From the NCBI GenBank assembly GCA_944325865.1, contig CALVBS010000002.1, positions 1 to 64,000 of the forward strand: a DNA stretch of 64,000 nt, in the 5' to 3' direction. The DNA comes from Candidatus Gastranaerophilales bacterium (lineage in GTDB: Bacteria > Cyanobacteriota > Vampirovibrionia > Gastranaerophilales > Gastranaerophilaceae). Below are positions 7,380 to 15,470 of this stretch, in pieces. A model generated the notes under the pieces. It searched no databases, had not been told where the DNA came from, and saw only the letters and a program-made list of their open reading frames with translations. Both the position numbers and the translations under genes were made by a program. Within the stretch, counting starts at the first letter, position 1. Each line of letters starts with the position of its first letter.

Positions 7380-8657
7380 ATGCTCTGGTATTTTTTAAAT
7401 TTCGGTATTTTAATCGTATTTTTGATGTTGTTCCTGATAACACGCCAGACAAACAGACGCTGGTCAAAGATTAACGATTATCTCGGAACTGTCACACAGA
7501 CAGTAAATTCTATTCGTTACGGAAACCTTTCAACAAAAATTGAAAAACTTGAACACCCCACATACCAGAACGTAACCGACAGTATTAACAGAATGGTAGA
7601 AACACTGAATGATCGTGAAAAAATGATTATTGAATATCAGGCCGAACTTATGAGACAAAACAAACTCCTGGAATCTGTAATCAATTCTCTTTCTGACGGA
7701 ATTCTTATCATTAACGAACAAAAACATATTTTAAGGGCTACACCGCAGATTAGCGAATGGTTTGGAGTAAAAGGTCATGATATTATCGGCAAAAATGTTC
7801 TGGACTTTCTGCAATTTCCCGATGAAAATTTCAACATACAGAGACTCAATAATAAAGATGTTTTTATTAAGCATACGCCTACAAATAACTTTGTTATAAG
7901 TTCAATCAGACTCTCACTGGATGATAACAAAAAAAGATATGTTCTTATCATTAAAGACGTTACTACCGAGCGTGAAATTGAAACACTGAAAGAAGATTTT
8001 GTTGCGACACTGACGCATGACTTAAAAGTTCCTATAGTAGCCGAAGCAAATATTTTGGAATTTTTACTTGAAGGAAAATTCGGAGAAATTACCGAAAAAC
8101 AAAAGGTTGCACTGCAAAACATGAAATCTTCAAACAAAGAACTGATTGAACTTGTACAGATTGTACTGGAAACATACAAAATAAAAGAAAAGGGTATAAA
8201 ACTTCTAAAGGAAAATATTAAACTTAACGGGTTTATAAATAAAATAGTTAACGATACAACTCCTATAGCCGCAATGCAAGCCGGTGTAAAGATAAATTTT
8301 AACCCTTCAAGAGATATAAAAGTAACTGCTGATGCAATGCAGCTTGAGAGAGTAATTAAAAACCTTATCAACAATGCAATAGCACACAGTAACACAAAAA
8401 AAGACATTGATATCAAAACAGGCGAAATTCCGGGATTTATAACAATATCAGTCATAGATTACGGTCAGGGGATTCCTCAAAATGAATTAAGTTTAATTTT
8501 CAATAAATACTATTCCGCCGCAAAAAAATTCCGTAAAATAGGAACCGGTCTTGGTTTATATTTATCACAGCAAATAATTCGCTCTCACGGAGGAGAAATT
8601 ATTGTAGAAAGTGAAGAAAATGTCAGAACAGAATTTTGTATAAAAATTCCGACCTAA
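7380..8657 (+). CDS. PAS-containing membrane sensor histidine kinase
   Basis: 425 residues. One N-terminal transmembrane helix (about 3-21) is followed by a HAMP-like linker and coiled coil, a PAS domain (about 95-200), HisKA with the phospho-accepting His near 213 (VATLTHDLKVPI), and a HATPase domain with N box NLINNAIAHS (about 328), DYGQGIP (360) and GTGLGL (389). With almost no periplasmic part, it probably senses a cytoplasmic or membrane signal through PAS. No response regulator is adjacent. The NarL-type regulator at 44399-45091 lacks a nearby kinase, but pairing them is speculation. Confidence 0.9.
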   Translation: MLWYFLNFGILIVFLMLFLITRQTNRRWSKINDYLGTVTQTVNSIRYGNLSTKIEKLEHPTYQNVTDSINRMVETLNDREKMIIEYQAELMRQNKLLESVINSLSDGILIINEQKHILRATPQISEWFGVKGHDIIGKNVLDFLQFPDENFNIQRLNNKDVFIKHTPTNNFVISSIRLSLDDNKKRYVLIIKDVTTEREIETLKEDFVATLTHDLKVPIVAEANILEFLLEGKFGEITEKQKVALQNMKSSNKELIELVQIVLETYKIKEKGIKLLKENIKLNGFINKIVNDTTPIAAMQAGVKINFNPSRDIKVTADAMQLERVIKNLINNAIAHSNTKKDIDIKTGEIPGFITISVIDYGQGIPQNELSLIFNKYYSAAKKFRKIGTGLGLYLSQQIIRSHGGEIIVESEENVRTEFCIKIPT

Positions 8658-8669
8658 ACCTTCCTTTTT

Positions 8670-9140
8670 TATTAAACCCTCCGGCCATTTGTGCCCCCAT
8701 ACAAGGGGAGGCTTTTTCTTGCCCTCTTTTGTAAAGGGGGGGAGGGGGGATTTTTTCTTTTTTTACAATTTTAAACCCTCCGTCACTTCGTGACACCTCC
8801 CTTATAAAGGGAGACATCTTTCCATATTATCCCACTCGCCCCTTGCGGGAGAGGGTAGGGTGAGGGGTGTTTGATTTTAAACCCTCCGTCACTTCGTGAC
8901 ACCTCCCTTATAAAGGGAGGCTGCTACTCTGCCCCCTTTTTGTAAAGGAGGGTAGGGGGATTTCTTCTTTAATTCAAATTTTTAACACTCAGTCACTCGC
9001 GTGACACCGCCAGTACAAAAAAGGCTGTTACTCTGCCCCCTTTGTAAAGGGGGACTAAGGGGGATTTTATCGAGCGTGTGCTGTCGAATGATATAGCAAG
9101 ATCTAAAGATAAAAAAGTTTTCACGACTTTTTGGGGACTT
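8670..9140. repeat. Cluster of decayed palindromic repeat units in a 620-bp gap
   Basis: Between the kinase and the prepilin terminator there is no gene. Three to four related units of about 95-110 bp follow one another, each with CCTCCGTCACTTCGTGACAC, an AAAGGGAGG/CCTCCCTT pair, and GCCCCCTTTGTAAAGGGGG. A different palindrome (8831-8868, CCCCTTGCGGGAGAGGG core) sits between two units and matches the insert found inside priA. The last part (9060-9140) resembles a mutated piece of the 502-bp element at 26006-26507. I read it as accumulated, decayed mobile repeats. Confidence 0.75.
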
Positions 9141-9219
9141 ACAATGCTATGCTTTGCTACTTTTTACGCACATTTTATTCTTTTCTAATCGTTTTAAGAA
9201 AGTTTTACGATTAATCGCA

Positions 9220-9250
9220 AAAAAGACAGAGGTAAAACCTCTGTCTTTTT
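9220..9250. terminator. Terminator downstream of the prepilin gene
   Basis: A 13-bp perfect stem (AAAAAGACAGAGG, loop TAAAA) with T-runs on both strands. It serves the minus-strand prepilin ending at 9278. Confidence 0.85.
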
Positions 9251-9277
9251 AATGATTTTATCAATGTCAAATCAAAA

Positions 9278-9937
9278 TTACTTACCACCATAAAGAACTG
9301 CTTCAGCAGCTGATGTTGAAGGTAAAATTGATTGATCGTAGAATTTAACCGGATACATATCTGTTGGGTTTGTTACTGTACAATCATCAACTTGTTTTTT
9401 GTAATCGCCAACAGCTTCACCGTCACAAACAACTAATTTGTTAGGGTTTTTAGCTCCGTTTACGTCAATTACACCGTAACAAAGTTTTTCATTAACAGTT
9501 GCATTACCTGCTGTACATGCAGCAACACTGTTAGGGAATGTAAATGTAATACCGTCATTAAAGAATAATGTATAGTTAGTATTAGCACTCTTACCAAATT
9601 TTACGGCAGCATCATTGGAAGCTTTCCAATCGTCTGTATCACTGGCATCTGCACCAGTTTTAACAACATTCATACGATTCATAAACAATGCATAAACTGA
9701 TGCATCATTTGTTACACCAGTAGAGTTTGTACTAGTCTGTGACAAATCGAAGTCATCAAGAGCTACGTTCAAAACTACTGCCTGTGACAATACTGACAAA
9801 GCTTTTTTGTAAGCTGTTCTGTACTGTGCACCGTTTGTTGAATTCATCAATGTTGGCATTGTCATTGCAGCTACAACGCCGATAATACCTAAAGTAATCA
9901 ATACTTCAGCCAAAGTAAAACCGAATTTTTTTGTCAT
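9278..9937 (-). CDS. Type IV prepilin-like protein
   Basis: 219 residues. Class III-like prepilin leader MTKKFG is followed by FTLAEVLITLGIIGVVAAMT: prepilin peptidase would cut after Gly6 and methylate Phe, and Glu at +5 is present. The hydrophobic helix (about 7-30) drives membrane insertion and pilus assembly. The globular part has Cys pairs and VIDVNGAKNPNK, a version of the D-x-N-G-x-K-x-P-N motif shared by all prepilins here, which looks like a metal-binding loop. Unlike the three others it has no divergent XRE regulator. It has its own consensus promoter, a 130-base leader and a strong terminator. Confidence 0.9.
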   Translation of the reverse strand: MTKKFGFTLAEVLITLGIIGVVAAMTMPTLMNSTNGAQYRTAYKKALSVLSQAVVLNVALDDFDLSQTSTNSTGVTNDASVYALFMNRMNVVKTGADASDTDDWKASNDAAVKFGKSANTNYTLFFNDGITFTFPNSVAACTAGNATVNEKLCYGVIDVNGAKNPNKLVVCDGEAVGDYKKQVDDCTVTNPTDMYPVKFYDQSILPSTSAAEAVLYGGK

Positions 9938-10074
9938 AATCTCTTCACCTTTCTCTTAATAGATTGTGTATATGTACTTTCGTTCCAAACCTCTATAAAT
10001 CATCGAATGAATTATTGTAATAACCTGATATACCTAAAAGAGTGATGATCTTAAAAGTATTTGTTCTACACTTT

Positions 10075-10103
10075 ATTTTAAAGCATAACTCCTTTGTTGT
10101 CAA
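10075..10103 (-). promoter_or_regulatory. Promoter of the prepilin gene at 9278-9937
   Basis: TTGACA (10103-10098), 17-base spacer, TAAAAT (10080-10075) on the minus strand, predicting a start near 10068 and a leader of about 130 bases. The rest of the 9938-10286 gap holds this leader and the malQ promoter; I see no gene in it. Confidence 0.7.
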
Positions 10104-10205
10104 GTAGTAACAAGGATTTAATATATAAATTTTTACAAAAACAATTCACCAAAAATTAATTAAATTATTGATGGGACGCCATATTAACAGACATTAAGGT
10201 AATAC

Positions 10206-10234
10206 TTGTCATGTAAGTTTGCTTATGTTAGCAT
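10206..10234 (+). promoter_or_regulatory. malQ promoter with extended -10 (TTGTCA - 17 - TAGCAT)
   Basis: TTGTCA (10206-10211), 17 bases, ATGTTAGCAT. The same arrangement (TTGTAG - 17 - TAGCAT) lies upstream of nusB at 47634-47662. Confidence 0.55.
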
Positions 10235-10286
10235 CGGTATATAAGTATTATAGATTTTTTATAAGAAGGGAAAGGGGTATAAATCA

Positions 10287-12149
10287 ATGGTTTGCACATT
10301 AGAAAAAAATGCGACTAAAACTGTTCAAAAAGCACTGAAAGCACTTGGCAAAAAAAACTTTGCTCTTATTATTCACAGCGGAAGTTTTCCGTCTGCAGCG
10401 GGAGAGAATACCGGATTCGGAACCGTTAATTCTAACGGGGGTAAAGAAGTCATTGATTTTGCTTCCGGAATCTTTAACTCTATTCAGCTCGGACCTGCAG
10501 GAAAAACAAAAGGTTGCGATGCATCCCCTTATACAGGAACTATTTTCTCGGGCAACCCGCTTTTTATTGACTTAAAACAGTTGACTGAAAAAGAATGGCA
10601 TTATATTTTATCGGTTGAAACTTATAATGAAATAGTCGAGGGTAACCCTAACAAGCATGTTAATAAAACAGCTTATTCTTATATATATAATAAACAGGCA
10701 GAAGCACTGCTTGAAGCATGGAACAATTTTAAAAAGCTGGATAATAAAAAATTAAACAAAGAATTTGAAGAATTTAAAAGAGAAAATGATTACTGGCTGG
10801 ACAAAGACAGTCTCTATGAAGCTCTTAGCATTGAGCATGGTAATGATTACTGGCCTTTGTGGAACTCAGAAACAGACAAAAATTTATTTAACCCGAAATC
10901 AATAGAAGAAGGCATGGAATTTGGTAAACGTATTGATGAAATTTCTAAAAAATATGCCGATGAAATTGAGTGCTACAAATTCGTACAATTTGTTTTGGAT
11001 AAACAAAACCAACAAACACTTGAATACGCAAAGAAAAATAATATTAAAATGATTGCTGACAGACAGGTAGCCTTCTCTGACCGTGATACGTGGGCTTATC
11101 AATCATTGTTTCTGGAAGGCTGGATGCTGGGATGTCCGCCGGATTACTTCTCTAAAGACGGTCAAGCATGGGGATTTCCGGTAATGAACCCTGAAAAACT
11201 TTTCAAAGCAGACGGTTCGCTTGATGAAGGCGGAATTTTAATGAAAAACCTTTTCAAAAAAATGTTTAAAGAAAATCCTGGAGGTGTCAGAATTGACCAC
11301 ATTGTCGGCTTAATTGATCCATGGGTTTACAAAGCAGGCAAAAAACCAAAAATTGAAGAAGGTGCAGGCAGATTATATTCTTCACCTGAACATCCTGAAC
11401 TTAACAAATATGCAATTCCGTCACTTGATGATTTAGATATGGAACTTGAAGCTGATAAAGAAAAAAGAGTTAAAAAATTATCTAAAAAACAGATTAAATT
11501 ATACGGCAGACTGATTGAAAAAGTTGTAATTGCAGCAGCAGAAGAAGAAGGATTGGACAAAAACGCCATAGTCTGTGAAGATCTCGGGACATTAACCAAT
11601 CCTGTTGCGGCAGTTATGAAAGAATATAAACTTCTCGGCATGAAGTTAACCCAGTTTGTTGTTCCTGAAAAACCTGAACATCCGTACAGATGTAAAAATA
11701 TTACCGAAAAAACCTGGGCTATGGTTGGCACACACGATAATGAACCTATTAAGATGTGGGCTGATTCAATGGTTAACACACATGAAGGCTATTTACACGT
11801 AAAAAATCTTGTTGAAGATCTTGATTTTCCGGATTGGAATGACAAAGATGCTCTTATTGTAGAATTAACAAAGAATGCGGATTTCCTTGCTCAGACAAAA
11901 CTGGTAGAAATTTTTGCTTCAAAAGCCGAGAATATTCAAATATTCTTTACAGATTATTTCAAACTTTACGATGTATATAACCGACCTGGAACATCCGGAG
12001 ATGCCAACTGGAGCCTAAGATTGCCGGATAATTTCATGTCTATGGAAACAATAGACCTTGCCAATATCTTAAAACTTGCTATAATATCCAGAGGGGCAGA
12101 TTTTGCCGAAAAGAACCGCAAATTAATTAAAGAGTTGGACGAGATTTAA
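10287..12149 (+). CDS. malQ: 4-alpha-glucanotransferase (GH77)
   Basis: 620 residues; transfers alpha-1,4-glucan segments between maltodextrins in the cytoplasm (amylomaltase/disproportionating enzyme). GH77 landmarks are present: RQVAFSDRDTWAYQ with the substrate-binding region, the nucleophile Asp337 in VRIDHIVGL, acid/base Glu431 in VCEDLGTL, and Asp484 in THDNEP. The start has a good AAGGG site. Its stop overlaps the next start (TAATG), so the TPR/NHL protein is translationally coupled. With the GH13-like enzyme at 45263 and pgi it points to glycogen or maltodextrin use. Confidence 0.95.
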   Translation: MVCTLEKNATKTVQKALKALGKKNFALIIHSGSFPSAAGENTGFGTVNSNGGKEVIDFASGIFNSIQLGPAGKTKGCDASPYTGTIFSGNPLFIDLKQLTEKEWHYILSVETYNEIVEGNPNKHVNKTAYSYIYNKQAEALLEAWNNFKKLDNKKLNKEFEEFKRENDYWLDKDSLYEALSIEHGNDYWPLWNSETDKNLFNPKSIEEGMEFGKRIDEISKKYADEIECYKFVQFVLDKQNQQTLEYAKKNNIKMIADRQVAFSDRDTWAYQSLFLEGWMLGCPPDYFSKDGQAWGFPVMNPEKLFKADGSLDEGGILMKNLFKKMFKENPGGVRIDHIVGLIDPWVYKAGKKPKIEEGAGRLYSSPEHPELNKYAIPSLDDLDMELEADKEKRVKKLSKKQIKLYGRLIEKVVIAAAEEEGLDKNAIVCEDLGTLTNPVAAVMKEYKLLGMKLTQFVVPEKPEHPYRCKNITEKTWAMVGTHDNEPIKMWADSMVNTHEGYLHVKNLVEDLDFPDWNDKDALIVELTKNADFLAQTKLVEIFASKAENIQIFFTDYFKLYDVYNRPGTSGDANWSLRLPDNFMSMETIDLANILKLAIISRGADFAEKNRKLIKELDEI

Positions 12150-13003
12150 TGAAAAAAATACTAATTACATTATTATTAATAGTTTCAGCCGCAGGTTATA
12201 CATTTGCGGCTGAAACTTCTACTCAGGCTAAATTACAGTATAATCAAGGCGTTGATTATTCCAGACTTGGAGAATATGACAAGGCCGTTACAGCTTTTAA
12301 ACAGGCCATTGCTATAGATCCGAATTACACTGATGCATATTACAATCTCGGTTCAATACTGGAATTTATAAAGCAGGATGAAGCTGCTCTCACAGTTTTT
12401 AAACAAATTATTGTCAGAAACCCGACCGATTACGAATCTGTTTATAAAGCGGCCGAAATAAGTGCAAGATTAGGAAAAACAGATGCCGCAAAACAGTATC
12501 TGTCAATAATTCCGCAATCAAGTATTGCCTATTCAAAAGCACAAGAACTTGCCAGAAAATTAAATACAAGTTTACAAGCAATAAAACAGGAGCAGCAAAA
12601 AGCAAAACAAACGCCGAAACAACAAACAACACAAAAGGCAGCACAGAGCAACGGCATTTATCAAAATCTAGGAAGTCCTACGGGTATAGCTACAGATAGC
12701 AGCGGAAATCTTTATGTAGCTGGATTTTCAGATAATGCAGTTTATAAAATAGCTCCTGACGGTTCACGGAAACTTTACGTAAAAGATGCAAGAATAAAAG
12801 GACCTATAGGTCTTGCCACTGATGCTCAAAATAATTTATATCTTGCAAATTACAATGCTGACAATGTTTTAAAAATATCAAGCAACGGACAGATTTCCGT
12901 TTTAATAGCCGGTGTAAAAAAACCTTACTGTCTGCATATAAAAGATAATATGCTTTATGTCTCTTCACAGGGTACAAATGCGGTTATAAGATATAAGTTA
13001 TAA
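12149..13003 (+). CDS. Secreted TPR and NHL-type beta-propeller protein
   Basis: 284 residues. A clear signal peptide (about 1-20, LITLLLIVSAAGYTFA, cut before AET) exports it. Three TPR units follow (about 25-130), then a Gln/Lys linker (about 140-165). NHL/SMP-30-like blades come last: GSPTGIATDSSGNLYVAGFS, GPIGLATDAQNNLYLANYNA and a third partial blade. So few blades cannot close a propeller alone, so it may oligomerise or be a short propeller fragment. It overlaps malQ by one base. Its function in the periplasm is unknown. Confidence 0.85.
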   Translation: MKKILITLLLIVSAAGYTFAAETSTQAKLQYNQGVDYSRLGEYDKAVTAFKQAIAIDPNYTDAYYNLGSILEFIKQDEAALTVFKQIIVRNPTDYESVYKAAEISARLGKTDAAKQYLSIIPQSSIAYSKAQELARKLNTSLQAIKQEQQKAKQTPKQQTTQKAAQSNGIYQNLGSPTGIATDSSGNLYVAGFSDNAVYKIAPDGSRKLYVKDARIKGPIGLATDAQNNLYLANYNADNVLKISSNGQISVLIAGVKKPYCLHIKDNMLYVSSQGTNAVIRYKL

Positions 13004-13019
13004 TTAAAAACATTTAAGT

Positions 13020-14366
13020 CTAAATATCGACATCTTTCATCATATCAACAAGGGTTTGAATAGTTGTATCCATGCTGACAATATCAGAAGTTCTTTGTTG
13101 CAGAAAATCATTTATTGGTTTATTCATCTGAATAGCAACATCAAGTCTTGGATTTGATCCGGGCTGATACATGCCGACATCAATCAAGTCTTTATTTTCA
13201 CGATAAAGTGCAAGGAGCTGTCTCATCTTACCTGCAGCAGCTTTATGTTCAGGCGTAACTATTGATGACATAAGCCTTGAGATACTGCCAAGAACATCGA
13301 TTGCAGGGTAGTGGTTCATTTCCGCAACTTTTCTTGATAAGAAAATGTGACCGTCAACAATACCTCGGACAATATCAACTATAGGATCGGAAATATCGTC
13401 ACCCTCCATCAAAACAGTATATAAAGCGGTTATAGAACCTTTTGGACTATTTCCTGCACGCTCAAGAACCTTTTGCAGCCATGAAAATATCGATGGCGGA
13501 TAACCCTTCATTGTAGGCGGTTCACCAAGAGACAGCCCTACTTCACGTCCGGCCATCGCACAACGGGTTACGGTATCTGTCATAAGAAAAACTTTTTTCC
13601 CCTGGTCTCTGAAATATTCACAAACAGCAGTGGCTGTCAAAAGTGCTTTCTGTCTGATTAAAGGCGGCTGATCGCCTGTTGAACAAACAAGAACCGATTT
13701 TTTCATACCTTCTTCACCAAGTGCATCTTCAACAAACTCTTTAACCTCACGTCCACGTTCTCCAATCAGAGCAACAACGTTCACGTCAGCATCTGAATTT
13801 CTTGCAATCATACCAAGAAGAGTACTTTTACCGACACCGGAACCGGCAAACAACCCCAAACGCTGTCCGCAGCCCATTGTCATGCAACTGTCAATAGCCC
13901 TTACACCGGTGGAGAAAACTTCAGTAATAATCGGTCTTTCAAAAGGCCCGGGAGGCGGCCCCTCAATAGGACGCCATTCAGCACCTGTAGTATCAAGAGG
14001 CATTCCGTCAATCGGTTCCCCCATAGGGTTTATCAGCCTGCCCAGAAGAAAATCTCCGACAGGAATAATAATCGGTCTGCCAGTTGATGTTACCAGACTT
14101 CCCTGTCCTATTCCTTCTCCGTCATAAAGCAGCAAAAGCTGTGCGGCTTCACCTTTAAATGCCTGTACTTCCGCAGGCTTCATCTGTCCGTCATAGGTCT
14201 CTATATAACATAAATCACCGACTTTCAATCCGGGGAGTTTAACCTCAACAGTTAGCCCCAGAAGCTTTGAAACGGTTCCTTTAAATTGAAATAATTGAGT
14301 CTGTTCAAGAACCTCATGAACACGCTGTTTTAAATATTGACTGTAACTGTCGTCGATTTCTACCAT
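13020..14366 (-). CDS. fliI: FliI/YscN-type export ATPase
   Basis: About 448 residues. Walker A GSGVGKST lies near residue 175, Walker B around KKVFLMTDTVTRCAMAGREV, and the GEPPTMKGYPPSIFS segment is typical of flagellar/type III export ATPases rather than F1 beta. The enzyme powers unfolding and export of flagellar subunits at the cytoplasmic membrane. No other flagellar or type III gene is in the window, so flagellar assignment rests on family resemblance. ATG at 14366 is preferred; a TATAAT box ends nine bases upstream and there is no Shine-Dalgarno. Confidence 0.9.
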   Translation of the reverse strand: MVEIDDSYSQYLKQRVHEVLEQTQLFQFKGTVSKLLGLTVEVKLPGLKVGDLCYIETYDGQMKPAEVQAFKGEAAQLLLLYDGEGIGQGSLVTSTGRPIIIPVGDFLLGRLINPMGEPIDGMPLDTTGAEWRPIEGPPPGPFERPIITEVFSTGVRAIDSCMTMGCGQRLGLFAGSGVGKSTLLGMIARNSDADVNVVALIGERGREVKEFVEDALGEEGMKKSVLVCSTGDQPPLIRQKALLTATAVCEYFRDQGKKVFLMTDTVTRCAMAGREVGLSLGEPPTMKGYPPSIFSWLQKVLERAGNSPKGSITALYTVLMEGDDISDPIVDIVRGIVDGHIFLSRKVAEMNHYPAIDVLGSISRLMSSIVTPEHKAAAGKMRQLLALYRENKDLIDVGMYQPGSNPRLDVAIQMNKPINDFLQQRTSDIVSMDTTIQTLVDMMKDVDI

Positions 14367-14375
14367 ATACAATAA

Positions 14376-14404
14376 ATTATAATGATAAAAAGTATAAGAT
14401 TCAA
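14376..14404 (-). promoter_or_regulatory. fliI promoter, near-leaderless
   Basis: TTGAAT (14404-14399), 17-base spacer, TATAAT (14381-14376); only nine bases separate the -10 box from the ATG, so the leader would be two or three bases. Confidence 0.6.
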
Positions 14405-14416
14405 ATATTTAACATA

Positions 14417-14447
14417 AAAAAACGTCCCGAAGAATTCGGAACGTTTT
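14417..14447 (-). terminator. Terminator after rplT
   Basis: An AAACGT...ACGTTT stem with an inner CCGAA/TTCGG pairing and T-runs, about 20 bases after the rplT stop. Confidence 0.85.
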
Positions 14448-14467
14448 TATTTACAAAAAATTATTAA

Positions 14468-14818
14468 TTATTTTGCTGATTTAGCAGTTTCGAAGATTAC
14501 ATCGAAAGCTTCTTTATCGTTAACAGCAAGTTCGGCCAGCATTTTTCTGTTTACAAGAATATTAGCTTTTTTGCAAGCATTAACGAATCTGGAATAGCTC
14601 ATGCCGCGTTCTCTAACAGCAGCATTGATTCTAACGATCCATAATCTTCTCATATTACGTTTAGTAGTACGTCTGTCTCTGTAAGCATATTTCAATGCTT
14701 TCATAACAGCAATGTTAGCTACTTTAAAAATTCTGCTTCTTGCACCGATAAATCCTTTAGCAAGTTTTAATATTTTCTTGTGTCTTTTACGACTTACATT
14801 ACCACGTTTAATTCTCAT
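14468..14818 (-). CDS. rplT: 50S ribosomal protein L20
   Basis: 116 residues, the normal length. The basic N-terminus [18 protein letters not shown] and [15 protein letters not shown] are diagnostic of L20, an early assembly protein of the large subunit that binds 23S rRNA. It follows rpmI by 11 bases in the usual rpmI-rplT order and ends at a strong terminator. infC, often upstream in bacteria, is absent here, so any L20 autoregulation would have to act on the short leader before rpmI. Confidence 0.97.
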   Translation of the reverse strand: MRIKRGNVSRKRHKKILKLAKGFIGARSRIFKVANIAVMKALKYAYRDRRTTKRNMRRLWIVRINAAVRERGMSYSRFVNACKKANILVNRKMLAELAVNDKEAFDVIFETAKSAK

Positions 14819-14829
14819 TTTTCATGCTC

Positions 14830-15039
14830 CTATCTTGAATACTTCTTGTATGGTAACTCATGAGATACCAGTTTTAAGTGCGAATCTGACAAAGTCACCA
14901 TCTTGAAAATCTTACGTTTTCTTGATTCTGACTTGTGTTGGAGCAAGTGGCCTATACCTGCATGTCGTTTCATGATTTTGCCGGTTGCAGTAACTTTATA
15001 GCGTTTTGCAGCGGCTCTGTGGGTTTTCATTTTTGGCAT
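14830..15039 (-). CDS. rpmI: 50S ribosomal protein L35
   Basis: 69 residues starting MPKMKTHRAAAKRYKVTATG, the L35 signature, with the usual basic middle (KRHAGIGHLLQHKSESRKRK). I chose the ATG at 15039 because of the AAGGAGAAG site just upstream and because every L35 begins this way; a longer in-frame extension to 15111 begins at TTG and is leader. It is co-transcribed with rplT. Confidence 0.97.
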   Translation of the reverse strand: MPKMKTHRAAAKRYKVTATGKIMKRHAGIGHLLQHKSESRKRKIFKMVTLSDSHLKLVSHELPYKKYSR

Positions 15040-15113
15040 TTTCTTCTCCTTTTCAGTTAAGTAGTTACTTAGAAATTTCAGGCATACCAAAGCCGTAAAA
15101 TTTCCGTACAAAT

Positions 15114-15142
15114 ATCTTATTACACAGAAAACAGAAATGCAA
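15114..15142 (-). promoter_or_regulatory. rpmI-rplT promoter
   Basis: TTGCAT (15142-15137), 17-base spacer, TAAGAT (15119-15114). The predicted start near 15107 leaves a leader of about 68 bases. Confidence 0.55.
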
Positions 15143-15149
15143 GCAAGTG

Positions 15150-15374
15150 TTAATTTTCATTATCAAAATTAGTCAAATCGCTGACTGTGGTATCAAGAGC
15201 CGCTGCAAAATCAATCAGGGTATCAAGCGATGGTTTTGAAAAAGCGACTTCAATTTTTCCCATAAAATTGAGGGAGATATCCATCTTATCAGCAAGCTGC
15301 TGTTGAGTAAGCCCCAATTTTTTGCGGCGAGCCTTGATATTTTTCCCTAACCTTACGTAAAAATCCGAATTCAT
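15150..15374 (-). CDS. XRE-family regulator divergent from a prepilin (module A)
   Basis: 74 residues forming one helix-turn-helix domain of the Cro/CI/XRE type: GKNIKARRKKLGLTQQQLAD, then a recognition helix region MDISLNFMGKIE and KPSLDTLIDFAAAL. No extra domain, so it is a minimal DNA-binding repressor or activator. The gene is divergent from the prepilin at 15471, and two copies of ATACGTAC-N7-ACGTA cover its start codon and the space between the genes. There is no Shine-Dalgarno; TACACT lies six bases before the ATG, so a leaderless mRNA is possible. Control of the prepilin and of itself is inferred from layout. Confidence 0.85.
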   Translation of the reverse strand: MNSDFYVRLGKNIKARRKKLGLTQQQLADKMDISLNFMGKIEVAFSKPSLDTLIDFAAALDTTVSDLTNFDNEN

Positions 15375-15426
15375 ACGTACAGTGTAAACGTAAGCCTATA
15401 TTAAATATACGTACGGCCAATACGTA
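15373..15426. promoter_or_regulatory. Paired operator-like repeats between regulator and prepilin (module A)
   Basis: ATACGTAC-N7-ACGTA occurs at 15373-15392 and again at 15407-15426, both in the same direction and 34 bases apart. The first covers the regulator start codon. The spacing and duplication suggest two binding sites for the adjacent XRE protein. Confidence 0.6.
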
Positions 15427-15470
15427 GATAAAATCAGCCAAATAGCTAATAATTAAGATGGAGGTTGATT

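Noticed and set aside
7775-8455. 226-residue frame antisense to the histidine kinase
   Set aside because: It lies wholly within a confident gene, is a Ser/Ile-rich shadow of that gene, and has no ribosome site.
8670-9060. Repeat cluster taken as CRISPR
   Set aside because: Units are about 100 bp, diverged, palindromic throughout and without spacers of constant size; no cas genes in the window.
11327-11779. 150-residue frame antisense to malQ
   Set aside because: Shadow of conserved catalytic regions of malQ on the other strand.
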